This document shows positions 1 through 10,630 of a DNA stretch of 64,000 nt, piece after piece (the first letter of the stretch is position 1; the number at the start of each line of letters is the position of its first letter). This DNA comes from Onishia niordana. Lineage in GTDB: Bacteria; Pseudomonadota; Gammaproteobacteria; Pseudomonadales; Halomonadaceae. The notes under the pieces are model-generated. The model saw only the letters and a list, made by a program, of their open reading frames with translations, was not told where the DNA came from and made no database searches. The translations under genes were made by a program, and so were the position numbers. Where the stretch lies: the NCBI RefSeq assembly GCF_004798965.1, contig NZ_SDSD01000010.1:1-64000 (forward strand). The letters are read 5' to 3'.

Positions 1-90
1 ACACAACCCCTTTCTTTCAAAAAGGTGAATAGAGGCTGTGGATAGATAACAGCGGCGAGAGGGTGTGGATAACCAGGCGCCGCACACGAT

Positions 91-114
91 AACGCCCGCA
101 CAAGGGCGGGCGTT
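91..114 (-). terminator. Hairpin downstream of pssA
   Basis: A perfect 9-bp stem (AACGCCCGC / GCGGGCGTT) with a 6-nt loop lies about 55 bases past the pssA stop. The T-run after it on the minus strand is poor, so it is a plausible but not strong intrinsic terminator. The rest of bases 1-168 shows nothing coding. Confidence 0.55.
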
Positions 115-168
115 GTCAGAGACGCTAGCTTTCAGCCACTAGCTGTCAGCACTTGCAGGCGAAAAGCA

Positions 169-1005
169 TCAGCTCGCCGGTTGTTTCTTCACCTTGCGCA
201 GCGCCGCCAGCACCGGGCCGGACGCGACATAGACGGCGAAGAGCAACAGCAGCATAACCGCCGGCTCCACCGAGATCACCACGAAACCCAGCACGATAGC
301 GAGGAGCACCACAAAAGGCACCGGCCCCTTGAGGTCGACATCCTTGAAGCTGTAGTAGCGAATATTACTGACCATCAGCACCCCTGCCGCGGCAACCACC
401 GCCAGCATGAGCAGCTTGAAGAAGAAGGCATTGGCATCGAAGCTGTGGAACGTCCAGACACTGGCGGCAACCAAAGCGGCCGCAGAGGGACTGGGCAGGC
501 CGATGAACCACTTCTTGTCAGTGGAGCCGATCTGGACATTGAAGCGCGCCAGCCGAAGAGCGGCACAGGCCACATACAGGAAGGCCACCACCCAACCGAT
601 CTTGCCGATGTCCTGAAGAATCCAGGTGAAGGCGACCAGGGCAGGCGCCATGCCGAAGGAAATCATGTCGGCGAGGCTATCGTACTCGGCACCGAAGGCA
701 CTCTGCGTGTTGGTCATGCGCGCGACGCGGCCGTCCAGGCCGTCGAGCACCATGGCGATGAAGATGGCAATGGACGCCGCCGAGAAATCACCATTGATAC
801 CGGCGACCACCGCGAAGAATCCCGAAAACAGCGCGGAGGTGGTGAACAGGTTCGGCAGCAAGTATATGCCACGCCGCCGGATCTTCTTGCCATCCTCGAC
901 CGCCTCTTCGACGACTTCCGTCTCGCGCAAAAACGTCGCGGTGACGTCTTCGTCATGCTCGGGGCGCTCGTGCTCGTACTCGGTCTTTTGCGAATCCTGA
1001 CTCAT
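169..1005 (-). CDS. pssA: CDP-diacylglycerol--serine O-phosphatidyltransferase
   Basis: Makes phosphatidylserine from CDP-diacylglycerol and serine, the first step toward phosphatidylethanolamine, in the inner membrane. The 278-residue protein has a charged N-terminal tail (residues 1-45) and then hydrophobic segments. The CDP-alcohol phosphotransferase signature lies near residues 87-110 (DGLDGRVAR followed by the downstream FGAEYDSLAD). The tail plus membrane-embedded core matches the integral, non-E. coli type of enzyme found in Pseudomonas and Bacillus. The ATG at 1005 has a weak purine-rich RBS. It lies downstream of ilvC on the same strand but is separated from it by a strong hairpin, so it may have its own promoter. 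Confidence 0.93.
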   Translation of the reverse strand: MSQDSQKTEYEHERPEHDEDVTATFLRETEVVEEAVEDGKKIRRRGIYLLPNLFTTSALFSGFFAVVAGINGDFSAASIAIFIAMVLDGLDGRVARMTNTQSAFGAEYDSLADMISFGMAPALVAFTWILQDIGKIGWVVAFLYVACAALRLARFNVQIGSTDKKWFIGLPSPSAAALVAASVWTFHSFDANAFFFKLLMLAVVAAAGVLMVSNIRYYSFKDVDLKGPVPFVVLLAIVLGFVVISVEPAVMLLLLFAVYVASGPVLAALRKVKKQPAS

Positions 1006-1099
1006 AGAGGTCTTCCGTTGCTGGGATATGTGTCAGCGACACGGGAACCATTCTACATGCTAGCTACCTCAACGATAGTCAGGCTCCCCCAACGCAAAC

Positions 1100-1129
1100 A
1101 GCGAGGGCGCGGAAATCCGCGCCCTCGCT
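1100..1129 (-). terminator. Terminator after ilvC
   Basis: A perfect 14-bp GC-rich stem (left arm AGCGAGGGCGCGGA) with a 2-nt apparent loop is followed on the minus strand by TGTTTG. It sits 25 bases past the ilvC stop and separates it from pssA. Confidence 0.75.
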
Positions 1130-1153
1130 GTCGTTACAACCGGAATGGTTCGA

Positions 1154-2311
<1,158 letters not shown>

Positions 2312-2339
2312 TCACATCCCGAAAAGTGCAACAACGCCC

Positions 2340-3230
2340 ATGGACATGCGCGACCTACGCCACTTCCTGAGCCTGGCCGACACGCTGCATTTTGGCCGCG
2401 CCAGCGATGCCTGCCACGTCAGCCCCTCGACACTCTCGCGCTCGATCCGCTCACTCGAGGAGAGCCTGGGCGTAACGCTCTTCGAGCGCGATAACCGGCA
2501 TGTGGCTCTGACCCACCAAGGCCTGACCTTTCAGGACTACGCCAGAGATGCGCTGGAACAATGGGAGCTGGTGCGTCACTCCCTGATGGAAGACACGGCA
2601 ACGCTCTCAGGCGAGATCAGCATCTTCTGCTCGGTGACGGCAAGTTACAGTTTTCTTTACGAGCTACTTAGCAACTTTCGTATCCGCCATCCCCGCATCG
2701 AACTCAAGCTGCATACGGGTGACCCGGCCCACTCCATCGCACGGGTCTTGGCCGGCGATGAAGACATGGCGATCACGCCACGACCGCGACGCCTTCACGA
2801 TGCACTGGCTTTCAAGCCGATGACCACTTCTCCACTGGTGTTCATCGCGCCTCGGGATGGCGCCGACTGGATGCCTGCCCACCCGGAGATCCCCACCGCC
2901 GAGCAGTGGGCCGAGGTACCGATGATCCTCTCCGAATCAGGCCTGTCCCGGGAGTACAGCGACACCTGGTTCAAGGCGCTGGGCATCGCGCCACGCATCT
3001 ATGCCCAGGTTGCCGGGCACGAGGCCATCGTCAGCATGGTCGGACTCGGTTTCGGCATCGGCGTGGTGCCAAAGATCGTCGTCGACAATAGCCCCCTCGC
3101 CGCCCGGGTACAGTCCCTGGCCGTCAAGCCAGAACTCCCTCACTACGATGTGGGCCTGTGCGTGGCCCAGCGTCGACTGAAGAGCCCACTGATTCGCGCC
3201 CTGTGGGCCGAAGTCTCGTCGCACCAATGA
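2340..3230 (+). CDS. ilvY: LysR-family activator of ilvC
   Basis: A 296-residue LysR regulator that resembles E. coli IlvY along its whole length. The N-terminus MDMRDLRHFLSLADTLHFGRAS with SPSTLSRSIRSLE is the winged helix-turn-helix. LSGEISIFCSVTASYS and GHEAIVSMVGLGFGIGVVPK match the inducer-binding domain. In enterobacteria IlvY activates ilvC in response to acetolactate or acetohydroxybutyrate. ATG 2340 is chosen by homology; an in-frame ATG follows at 2346. It is divergent from ilvC, as expected, and convergent with ilvH across a terminator. Confidence 0.92.
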   Translation: MDMRDLRHFLSLADTLHFGRASDACHVSPSTLSRSIRSLEESLGVTLFERDNRHVALTHQGLTFQDYARDALEQWELVRHSLMEDTATLSGEISIFCSVTASYSFLYELLSNFRIRHPRIELKLHTGDPAHSIARVLAGDEDMAITPRPRRLHDALAFKPMTTSPLVFIAPRDGADWMPAHPEIPTAEQWAEVPMILSESGLSREYSDTWFKALGIAPRIYAQVAGHEAIVSMVGLGFGIGVVPKIVVDNSPLAARVQSLAVKPELPHYDVGLCVAQRRLKSPLIRALWAEVSSHQ

Positions 3231-3277
3231 CAAGAGCATCCCTCTGCCCTCGCTAACCCCCTTCTTCGACCAGACAC

Positions 3278-3305
3278 AAAAAAGCCGCTCCGAAGAGCGG
3301 CTTTC
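3278..3305 (-). terminator. Terminator of the ilvIH operon
   Basis: Stem GCCGCTC-cgaa-GAGCGGC, flanked by AAA/TTT and followed on the minus strand by a run of seven T, 36 bases past the ilvH stop. On the plus strand it could weakly end ilvY as well. Confidence 0.88.
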
Positions 3306-3340
3306 ATGGCAGGCCTGAGCCTTGTGATCGAGACAAGCCC

Positions 3341-3832
3341 TCAGAGGCTCAACACCTTGTCGCCACGGGCGATCCCCGAAACACCGGTGCGTGCCACTTC
3401 GAGAATACCCACCGGGGCCATGGCCTGGAGAAAGGCATCCAGCTTGCCGGCATCGCCGGTGATCTGAACCGTGTAGAGGTTCGGCGTCACGTCGACCACC
3501 TGAGCACGGAAGATGTCGGCGGTGCGCTTGACCTCATCACGAGCAGCGCCCAGTGCCTTGACCTTGACCATCATCAGCTCGCGCTCGATGTGTTGGCCTT
3601 CGGTCAGATCGACCAGCTTGACCACATCGATCAGCTTGTTGAGGTGCTTGGTGATCTGCTCGATCACCCGGTCATCACCCACCGTGGTCACGGTCAGGCG
3701 CGACAGTGTCGGATCTTCGGTCGGCGCGACGTTGAGCGACTCGATGTTGTAGTTACGCTGCGAAAACAGCCCCACCACACGAGACAAGGCGCCGGGTTCG
3801 TTTTCCATCAGGATAGAGATGATATGGCGCAT
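3341..3832 (-). CDS. ilvH: Acetolactate synthase III small (regulatory) subunit
   Basis: A 163-residue regulatory subunit that binds the IlvI catalytic subunit and gives valine feedback inhibition. It starts with an ACT domain (MRHIISILMENEPGALSRVVGLFSQRNYNIESL), followed by the C-terminal small-subunit domain (residues about 83-160). Its ATG overlaps the ilvI stop in TGATG, so translation is probably coupled. The gene ends at a strong terminator. Confidence 0.97.
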   Translation of the reverse strand: MRHIISILMENEPGALSRVVGLFSQRNYNIESLNVAPTEDPTLSRLTVTTVGDDRVIEQITKHLNKLIDVVKLVDLTEGQHIERELMMVKVKALGAARDEVKRTADIFRAQVVDVTPNLYTVQITGDAGKLDAFLQAMAPVGILEVARTGVSGIARGDKVLSL

Positions 3833-5556
3833 CAGGTCCGCTCCGTCTTCGAAAGCAGCATGTCACGCATGGAGCCCAAGGGCACCTGCATCGGATAAAC
3901 GTGCTCGCGTGGGTCGACGTAAACGTCGAGGAACACCAGCTCGTTCTTGTCGGCGAAGGCCCGCTCGAGCGCGGGTTCGAGATCCTCGTGACGCTCTACC
4001 TTGAGGGCGGTAAAGCCATACGACTCGATCAGCATCTGAAAGTCCGGCAACGACTCCATGTAGGACTGGGCGTGACGGGACTTGTAGTTCAGGTCCTGCC
4101 ACTGGCGCACCATGCCCAGCGAGCCGTTGTTCAGGTTGATGATCTTCACCCCCACCCCGTACTGCTTACAGGTGGAAAGCTCCTGCATCATCATCTGGAA
4201 GCTGCCCTCACCGGTGATGCAGACCACATCATCATCCGGGTAGCTCTTCTTGATCCCCATGGCCGCCGGAAAACCGAAGCCCATGGTGCCGAGTCCGCCC
4301 GAGGTAATGAAGCGATTGGGCTTGTCGAACTTGTAGTACTGGGCGGCGAACATCTGATGCTGGCCGACATCGGTGGTCACGAAGGCTTCGCCACGGGTGA
4401 CCCGGCAAACGGCTTCGATCACTTCCTGCGGCTTGAGCGGCTCGCCCTCCTGAGAAAGCTCATAGAGTTTGCCCGCCCGCTCGTCGCGCCAGCCATCGAT
4501 CTTCTGCCACCATTCGGTCAGAGCCTCGGGCTGGCTGATTTCCTTGCCCTGCACCAGGCTGATCATCTCGCTGATGACGCTCGCCGCCGGCCCGACGATG
4601 GGCACGTCGGCACGCACGGTCTTGGACACCGAGCTTGGATCGATGTCGACGTGGACGATCTTGGCCGTGGGGCAGAACTTGGAGGTGTTGTTGGTCACCC
4701 GGTCATCGAAGCGCGCGCCGATGGCGATCACCAGATCGGCATGGTGCATGGCCATGTTCGACTCATAAGAGCCGTGCATGCCCAGCCAACCGAGACATTG
4801 GCGATCACTCTGCGGATAGGCGCCAATACCCATCAGCGTGGTCGTGATCGGGAAGCCCAGGTGCTTGACCAGATTGGTCAGTCCTTCGCTTGCATTGCCG
4901 GTGACCACGCCGCCGCCGGTATAGAACACCGGGCGCTTGGCCTTGAGCATCAAGTCCACGGCCTTCTTGATCTGCCCGGTATGGCCGCGACTGACCGGGT
5001 TGTAAGAGCGCAGCTTGACCTTCTTCGGGTAGACGTACTCGTAACGCTCGGTGGGAGCGGTCATGTCCTTGGGTACGTCTACCACCACCGGACCGGGACG
5101 GCCGGTCGCGGCAAGGTAATAGGCCTTCTTCAGCACCTCGGGAATCTCCGAAGGATGCCGGATCGAGAAGCTGTGCTTAACCACCGGACGCGTCACACCG
5201 ATGATGTCGGTTTCCTGGAAGGCATCGTCGCCGATCAGGTGGCTCATCACCTGTCCGCAGATCACCACCAATGGAATCGAGTCCATGTAGGCGGTAGCGA
5301 TGCCGGTCACGGCATTGGTCGCGCCGGGACCCGAGGTCACCAGCACGGTACCGGGCTTGCCGGACGCTCGGGCATAGCCGTCGGCGGCATGCGTCGCGGC
5401 CTGCTCGTGGCGTACCAGAATGTGTTTGACCTTGTCCTGACGAAATAGGGCGTCATAGATATGCAACGCCGCTCCGCCGGGATAGCCATAGATATATTCG
5501 ACGCCCTCGTCCTGAAGGAAGCGGGCGATCATGTCGGCGCCGGAAAGCAGTTCCAC
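3832..5556 (-). CDS. ilvI: Acetolactate synthase III large (catalytic) subunit
   Basis: A ThDP- and FAD-dependent enzyme that condenses pyruvate with pyruvate or 2-oxobutyrate, the committed step of branched-chain amino acid synthesis. GTG at 5556 (VELLSGADMIARFLQDEG) is chosen because it gives 574 residues, the usual length, and has AGGGGAG upstream. The longer open frame to 5697 has no family support. Visible parts are the N-terminal Pyr domain with YIYGYPGGAALHIYD, RHEQAATHAADGYAR with the catalytic glutamate, and the C-terminal ThDP motif GEGSFQMMMQEL...NLNNGSLGMVRQW. The metal-site aspartate of the usual GDG is glutamate here. It is translationally coupled to ilvH. Confidence 0.96.
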   Translation of the reverse strand: MELLSGADMIARFLQDEGVEYIYGYPGGAALHIYDALFRQDKVKHILVRHEQAATHAADGYARASGKPGTVLVTSGPGATNAVTGIATAYMDSIPLVVICGQVMSHLIGDDAFQETDIIGVTRPVVKHSFSIRHPSEIPEVLKKAYYLAATGRPGPVVVDVPKDMTAPTERYEYVYPKKVKLRSYNPVSRGHTGQIKKAVDLMLKAKRPVFYTGGGVVTGNASEGLTNLVKHLGFPITTTLMGIGAYPQSDRQCLGWLGMHGSYESNMAMHHADLVIAIGARFDDRVTNNTSKFCPTAKIVHVDIDPSSVSKTVRADVPIVGPAASVISEMISLVQGKEISQPEALTEWWQKIDGWRDERAGKLYELSQEGEPLKPQEVIEAVCRVTRGEAFVTTDVGQHQMFAAQYYKFDKPNRFITSGGLGTMGFGFPAAMGIKKSYPDDDVVCITGEGSFQMMMQELSTCKQYGVGVKIINLNNGSLGMVRQWQDLNYKSRHAQSYMESLPDFQMLIESYGFTALKVERHEDLEPALERAFADKNELVFLDVYVDPREHVYPMQVPLGSMRDMLLSKTERT

Positions 5557-6124
5557 TGTGTTTCTCCCCTGGAGGTCTCGAGTGCCTTGCCGTGCCCTTT
5601 GGGTCACGCAAGTCGAGTGCGGCGGTATGCCGCGGCCGGTCGATGCCGGCACCTGATGCCAAACCCTGGCGTCATTCGGCCCGGATAGGGCCAGCACTCA
5701 CATCACGGCGGTTCACCGTGTCGGGGCGTTGGCCGAGCAAGGCGGGTAGCCGTGCCCGGAAAGTCCTTCGGCGGGTAGAGGTCCTGCGACCTACCCTTCG
5801 CGCGGCGGTCGGGGATCGCCCGGATTCGTCCGCGCCCGCAATCAGGAACCGTCAAGACTCCAATAGCCCCCCGGTAGTGTCAACCGTGAAAAGGCCTCAT
5901 GCGCTAACTCGACGCTGACAAACGGCCTCAACCGGCGATGGCGGACCCGGTGGAGCCTCGTGGGTGCGGACCATTATGGTACCGACGCCCGACCATTGAA
6001 CCAATGTCTAATGCCGTTGAGTGGTGGAAATTCCGGCCAGCTGCTGTAATGACGACCTGCTGACACGATTCATCAAATATCGATAAACCTAAGCCGCGTC
6101 TTTCGCCGCGTTTTTCGGGCCATC
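5557..6124. other. Intergenic stretch upstream of ilvIH, with a possible leader hairpin
   Basis: About 570 bases between the divergent ilvI and sugar-transporter genes. A near-perfect hairpin (GGGTAGaGGTC-ctgc-GACCTACCC, 5773-5796) lies about 220 bases before the ilvI start. The best short minus-strand frame (MVRTHEAPPGPPSPVE..., 25 codons, ending near 5900) is not rich in Leu, Val or Ile, so no classical attenuator peptide is visible. No gene is supported here. Confidence 0.4.
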
Positions 6125-6142
6125 AAGTGAATCGATTCACTT
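6125..6142. promoter_or_regulatory. Perfect 18-bp palindrome, candidate LacI-type operator
   Basis: AAGTGAATCGATTCACTT is a perfect inverted repeat with a central CG, centred 88 bases before the transporter start at 6221. Central-CG palindromes of this kind are typical of LacI-family sugar regulators. No LacI gene lies in the window. Confidence 0.6.
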
Positions 6143-6220
6143 ATGATTCTCGGGCCGAGCATCCCTGACCCCAGGCGCACGAGAAACGACGACGAAAGGC
6201 GACTCTGCCAGGAGTCTCCC

Positions 6221-7588
6221 ATGTCTCGCATCATACAGTGGTCGATCACAGTAGCCCTCGCTGGCTTCCTGTTCGGCTTCGATACCGCCGTCATCTCCGG
6301 CGCCGACAAGCCCATCCAGGCCCTCTGGGGGCTGAGCGACCTGCAGCATGGCCTGCTGATCATGTCGATGGCGCTGTGGGGTACCGTGATCGGCGCCATC
6401 GGCGGCAACTGGCCGACCGACAAGCTGGGCCGCCGAGCCACCTTGGTGCTGATCGGCATCCTCTATCTAGGCTCTGCGCTCGGCTCGGCGCTGGCCACCG
6501 ATCCTTTCTGGTTCTCCTTCTTCCGACTGATTGGCGGCATCGGCGTGGGCATCTCCTCGGTGGCAGCGCCCACCTACATCTCCGAGATCGCACCGGCCAA
6601 GCATCGCGGCGCCCTGGTCGGCCTGTACCAGTTCAACATCGTGTTCGGCATCCTGATGGCCTTCGTGTCCAACTACGTAATGGGTTCGATGCTCGGCGAG
6701 GGGGCGTGGCGCTGGATGCTGGGCATCGAAGCCGTGCCGGCACTGCTGTATACCCTGATGATCTGCCGAGTGCCGAAGAGCCCGCGCTGGCTGATCCTCA
6801 AGCGCAATGACGTTGAGGGTGCCAGCGAGGTGCTGAGAAAGATCGACCCGACCGCCGACGTCGATCGCGAGATCGCCGCGATCCGCGCCGCGGAGAGCAG
6901 TGAGCAGAAGGCGCACGCCCCCTTCTTCTCCGGCCGCTACCGGCTACCGATCCTGCTGGCCTTCCTGATCGCCTTCTTCAACCAACTCTCGGGTATCAAC
7001 TTCATCATCTACTATGCGCCGCGGGTGCTTGAAGCCGCCGAGCTTGGCAGCAGCGTCGCCCTGCTCTCCTCGGCCGGCATTGGTCTGGTCAATCTGACCT
7101 TCACCATGGTCGGCATGGCGCTGATCGACCGCCTGGGCCGTCGCACCCTGCTGTATATCGGCTCGGTGGGCTACCTGGTCTCGCTGGTACTGATCTCTCG
7201 GGCCTTCTACCTTGGCAACCTCGGCGGCCTCGAGGTGCCGCTGCTGCTCGGGCTGTTCATCGCGGCCCATGCGATCAGCCAGGGGGCGATCATCTGGGTG
7301 TTCATCGCCGAGGTCTTCCCCAACCATGTGCGCGCCCGCGGCCAATCCTTCGGCAGCTCGGTACACTGGATCTGCGCGGCCCTGATCACCCTGGTGATGC
7401 CCTGGGTGCTAGGCACCTTCAATGGCGGCCCGGTGTTCGCCTTCTTCGCGGTGATGATGGCGCTGCAGGTGCTGTTCGTGAAGTTCCTGATGCCAGAAAC
7501 CAAGGGCGTGTCGCTGGAGGCCCTGCAGGAGCGCCTGGTTCGCGAACCGACGCCCAAGACGCAATCCGCCACCGCCGGCAACCGCTGA
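6221..7588 (+). CDS. MFS sugar transporter (sugar porter family)
   Basis: A 455-residue, 12-helix permease of the sugar porter family, probably importing a monosaccharide with protons. Family marks are GFDTAVISGA in helix 1, DKLGRR and DRLGRRTLL in the two 2-3 loops, PKSPRWL before the central loop, NQLSGINFIIYYAP in helix 7 and the C-terminal PETKGVSLE. ATG 6221 has AGGAG 6 bases upstream; upstream codons in frame lack family homology. It stands alone with no kinase or isomerase neighbour. The palindrome upstream suggests repression by a LacI-type regulator encoded elsewhere. The substrate cannot be told from sequence. Confidence 0.9.
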   Translation: MSRIIQWSITVALAGFLFGFDTAVISGADKPIQALWGLSDLQHGLLIMSMALWGTVIGAIGGNWPTDKLGRRATLVLIGILYLGSALGSALATDPFWFSFFRLIGGIGVGISSVAAPTYISEIAPAKHRGALVGLYQFNIVFGILMAFVSNYVMGSMLGEGAWRWMLGIEAVPALLYTLMICRVPKSPRWLILKRNDVEGASEVLRKIDPTADVDREIAAIRAAESSEQKAHAPFFSGRYRLPILLAFLIAFFNQLSGINFIIYYAPRVLEAAELGSSVALLSSAGIGLVNLTFTMVGMALIDRLGRRTLLYIGSVGYLVSLVLISRAFYLGNLGGLEVPLLLGLFIAAHAISQGAIIWVFIAEVFPNHVRARGQSFGSSVHWICAALITLVMPWVLGTFNGGPVFAFFAVMMALQVLFVKFLMPETKGVSLEALQERLVREPTPKTQSATAGNR

Positions 7589-7645
7589 GCGCGACTCGCG
7601 CCCTCGCCTGACCATCGAGGGCTGCGACACGCACGCTGAACGACA

Positions 7646-7675
7646 AAAGGCCCGCCTCCTGGGAGGCGGGCCTTT
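7646..7675. terminator. Bidirectional terminator between transporter and clpB
   Basis: A 14-bp inverted repeat (AAAGGCCCGCCTCC / GGAGGCGGGCCTTT) lies between two convergent genes and has A/T flanks on both sides. Confidence 0.9.
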
Positions 7676-7716
7676 CTTATGCACACGAGCTAATACGTGT
7701 CGGACAAGCGTTGATG

Positions 7717-10317
7717 TTATTGCTTACTGAACGTCAGCTTTCCGTCTTCGCTTGCCACCTTGATGGTTTCGCCCGGGGCAAACTTGCCGGCGAGCAGGTC
7801 CTGAGCCAGCGGGTTTTCGATCCGGCTCTGGATCGCCCGCTTGAGCGGCCTGGCACCAAACACCGGATCGAAGCCCACCACCGCAAGCTGTGCAAGCGCT
7901 TCCTCGCTAACGTCAAGCGACAGGTCTCGCTCGGCGAGACGAGAACGCAGGCGCTCAAGCTGGATGCTGGCAATGGCCTGAATCTGCTCCTGACCGAGCG
8001 CGTGGAAGACCACCACTTCGTCGATACGGTTGATCAGCTCGGGACGGAAGTGGTCGCCGACCACCGCCATCACCATCTCTTTCATCTGCTCATAGTCTTT
8101 CTCGCCATCACCGCTGTTCTCGCCGCCCATGCGCTGGATGATGTCCGAGCCCATGTTGGAGGTCATCACGATCACGGTGTTGCGGAAGTCCACGGTACGT
8201 CCCTGTCCGTCGGTGAGGCGTCCATCCTCCAGCACCTGCAGCAGGATGTTGAAGACATCGGCATGGGCCTTTTCGACCTCGTCGAGCAGCAACACCGAAT
8301 ATGGCTTGCGACGCACCGCCTCGGTCAAGTAGCCGCCCTCTTCATAGCCGACATAGCCCGGGGGCGCACCGATCAGACGTGCCACGGAGTGCTTCTCCAT
8401 GAACTCGGACATGTCGATGCGCACCATGGCTTCCTCGGTATCGAAGAGGAAGTTGGCCAACGACTTGCACAGCTCAGTCTTGCCCACCCCGGTCGGGCCG
8501 AGGAACAGGAAGGAGCCATTGGGACGGTTGGGGTCGGAGAGTCCGGCCCGGGAGCGACGCACCGCGTTGGCCACCGCGGTGACCGCCTCGTCCTGCCCGA
8601 TCACCCGCTCGTGCAGCGCTTGTTCCATGCGCAGCAGCTTGTCACGCTCGCCCTCGAGCATCTTGGACACCGGAATGCCGGTCCAGCGCGAAACGACCTC
8701 GGCGATTTCTTCCTCGGTGACGTTGGAGCGCAGCAGCGTGTGCTTCGAGGTATCAGTCTCGGCCTCGGCACTCTCGGCGATCTTCTTCTCCAGGTCGGGG
8801 ATCACCCCATACTGGATCTCCGACATACGCGCCAGATCGCCTTGACGACGGGCCTGTTCCAGATCGATGCGAGCACGGTCGAGCTCGTCCTTGAACTGGG
8901 CCGCGCCTTGGATACTGGCCTTCTCGGCCTTCCAGATCTCATCGAGATCGGCATATTCGCGCTCAAGCTCATCGATCTGGCCCTCGAGGCCCTCGAGACG
9001 CTTCTTGGAGGCCTCGTCGGTTTCCTTCTTGAGATGCTCGCGCTCCATCTTGAGCTGGATCAGCCGACGATCGAGGCGATCCATCTCCTCGGGCTTCGAG
9101 TCGAGCTCCATGCGGATACGCGAGGAGGCCTCATCGATCAGGTCGATGGCCTTGTCAGGAAGCTGGCGATCGGTGATATAGCGCGTCGACAACTTAGCCG
9201 CGGCGATGATCGCGCCATCGGTGATGTCGACCCCATGGTGCACCTCGTAGCGCTCCTTGAGGCCACGCAGGATCGCCACGGTGTCCTCCTCGGTGGGCTC
9301 GTTCACCTGCACCTTCTGGAAGCGACGCTCGAGGGCCGCATCCTTCTCGATGTACTTGCGGTATTCATCGAGCGTCGTGGCACCGACACAGTGCAACTCG
9401 CCGCGCGCCAGGGCCGGCTTGAGCATGTTGCCGGCATCCATGGAGCCCTCGGCCTTGCCGGCGCCGACCATGGTGTGCAGCTCGTCGATGAACAGGATCA
9501 CCCGGCCCTCTTCTTGGGCGAGCTCCTTGAGCACTGCTTTGAGGCGCTCCTCGAATTCACCGCGAAACTTGGCACCGGCAAGCAGCGCGCCCATATCCAG
9601 CGACAGCACGCGCTTATCCTTGAGTCCTTCCGGCACCTCACCGTCGACGATGCGCTGGGCCAGCCCCTCGACGATGGCCGTCTTGCCGACGCCGGGCTCA
9701 CCGATCAGCACCGGGTTATTCTTGGTGCGGCGCTGCAGCACCTGGATGGCGCGGCGAATTTCGTCGTCGCGGCCGATGACCGGGTCGATCTTGCCACTGG
9801 CGGCCCGCTCATTGAGATCCAGGGTGTACTTCTCCAGGGCTTCGCGCTGGTCCTCGGCGTTGGGGTCATCGACCCGTTCGCCACCCCGTACGTCGTCGAC
9901 GGCGGTCTCCAGCGCCTTGCGGGTCACCCCGGCCTGAGTCAGCCGCTTGGTCACCGCACCGCCCATCTCCAGCGCGGCCAGCAGCACCAGCTCGCTTGCG
10001 ATGTACTGATCGCCGCGTTTCTGAGCTTCGCGGTCGGTGAGGTTGAACAGCTTGATCAGGTCACGTGACGGCTGCACCTCGCCATCGAAATTGGCGACCT
10101 TGGGCAGGTCATCGAGATGGCCCGAGAGACCATCGCGCAGCCGATTCACATCACCGCCGGCCTTCTGCACCAGTGCCTTGACGCCAGTGTCGCTGGCATC
10201 CAGCAGCGCCAGCAGCAGGTGGCCGGGCTCAAGTTGGTTGTGCCCGCGGCCCACCGCTAGCGACTGGGCATCGGAGACGGCGTTCTGCAACTTGGCCGTA
10301 AATTTGTCGAATCGCAT
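7717..10317 (-). CDS. clpB: ATP-dependent disaggregase ClpB
   Basis: An 866-residue Hsp104-type AAA+ chaperone that extracts proteins from aggregates with DnaK. The start [23 protein letters not shown] (10317) has GGAGGAT upstream. The Clp-N domain spans about 1-150, NBD1 has Walker A GEPGVGKT near 206, and the coiled-coil middle domain (about 410-525) is present, marking ClpB rather than ClpA or ClpC. NBD2 has [10 protein letters not shown] near 607 and ends with RPLKRAIQ. A heat-shock-type promoter is visible upstream. The order clpB-pgeF-rluD-bamD is conserved in Pseudomonas. Confidence 0.98.
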   Translation of the reverse strand: MRFDKFTAKLQNAVSDAQSLAVGRGHNQLEPGHLLLALLDASDTGVKALVQKAGGDVNRLRDGLSGHLDDLPKVANFDGEVQPSRDLIKLFNLTDREAQKRGDQYIASELVLLAALEMGGAVTKRLTQAGVTRKALETAVDDVRGGERVDDPNAEDQREALEKYTLDLNERAASGKIDPVIGRDDEIRRAIQVLQRRTKNNPVLIGEPGVGKTAIVEGLAQRIVDGEVPEGLKDKRVLSLDMGALLAGAKFRGEFEERLKAVLKELAQEEGRVILFIDELHTMVGAGKAEGSMDAGNMLKPALARGELHCVGATTLDEYRKYIEKDAALERRFQKVQVNEPTEEDTVAILRGLKERYEVHHGVDITDGAIIAAAKLSTRYITDRQLPDKAIDLIDEASSRIRMELDSKPEEMDRLDRRLIQLKMEREHLKKETDEASKKRLEGLEGQIDELEREYADLDEIWKAEKASIQGAAQFKDELDRARIDLEQARRQGDLARMSEIQYGVIPDLEKKIAESAEAETDTSKHTLLRSNVTEEEIAEVVSRWTGIPVSKMLEGERDKLLRMEQALHERVIGQDEAVTAVANAVRRSRAGLSDPNRPNGSFLFLGPTGVGKTELCKSLANFLFDTEEAMVRIDMSEFMEKHSVARLIGAPPGYVGYEEGGYLTEAVRRKPYSVLLLDEVEKAHADVFNILLQVLEDGRLTDGQGRTVDFRNTVIVMTSNMGSDIIQRMGGENSGDGEKDYEQMKEMVMAVVGDHFRPELINRIDEVVVFHALGQEQIQAIASIQLERLRSRLAERDLSLDVSEEALAQLAVVGFDPVFGARPLKRAIQSRIENPLAQDLLAGKFAPGETIKVASEDGKLTFSKQ

Positions 10318-10384
10318 AGATATCCTCCATCGGGAGGCGGCATGGTTGGACACGCCGCCAGCCTGTTTCTTCTCTTGACAGTAT

Positions 10385-10413
10385 CAATGGAGGTATGGCG
10401 GCCCGCTTTCAAG
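10385..10413 (-). promoter_or_regulatory. Candidate sigma-32 promoter of clpB
   Basis: On the minus strand CTTGAAA is followed after 14 bases by CTCCATTG, close to the heat-shock consensus CTTGAAA-N11..16-CCCCATnT. It ends about 68 bases before the clpB start. The rest of the 313-base gap (10318-10630) shows no gene. Confidence 0.6.
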
Positions 10414-10630
10414 GCGTCTGCTAAAGGAAAGATGCGGCGACTTGATGCAGATCATGATTGGCAGGACGCCCCCGGGACATGAAGCGCGAAGACGCGGTGA
10501 ATCCTTCCCTGGACGCTCGGCTTTTTCATCTGACCGCCATGGATGGCGGAAATGCCGGAATCGCATGGATGCACTTTCCGGCCCTGAAAAAGACGCTTCG
10601 CTTTTCCATGCCCGGGGCCGAGAGAGACAC

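Noticed and set aside
5890..5972. Short peptide frame upstream of ilvI as an attenuator leader
   Set aside because: The peptide is Pro/Arg/Glu-rich and lacks runs of Leu, Ile or Val.
7711..10068. 785-codon plus-strand frame inside clpB
   Set aside because: Antisense shadow of clpB caused by high-GC codon use; no RBS or domain.
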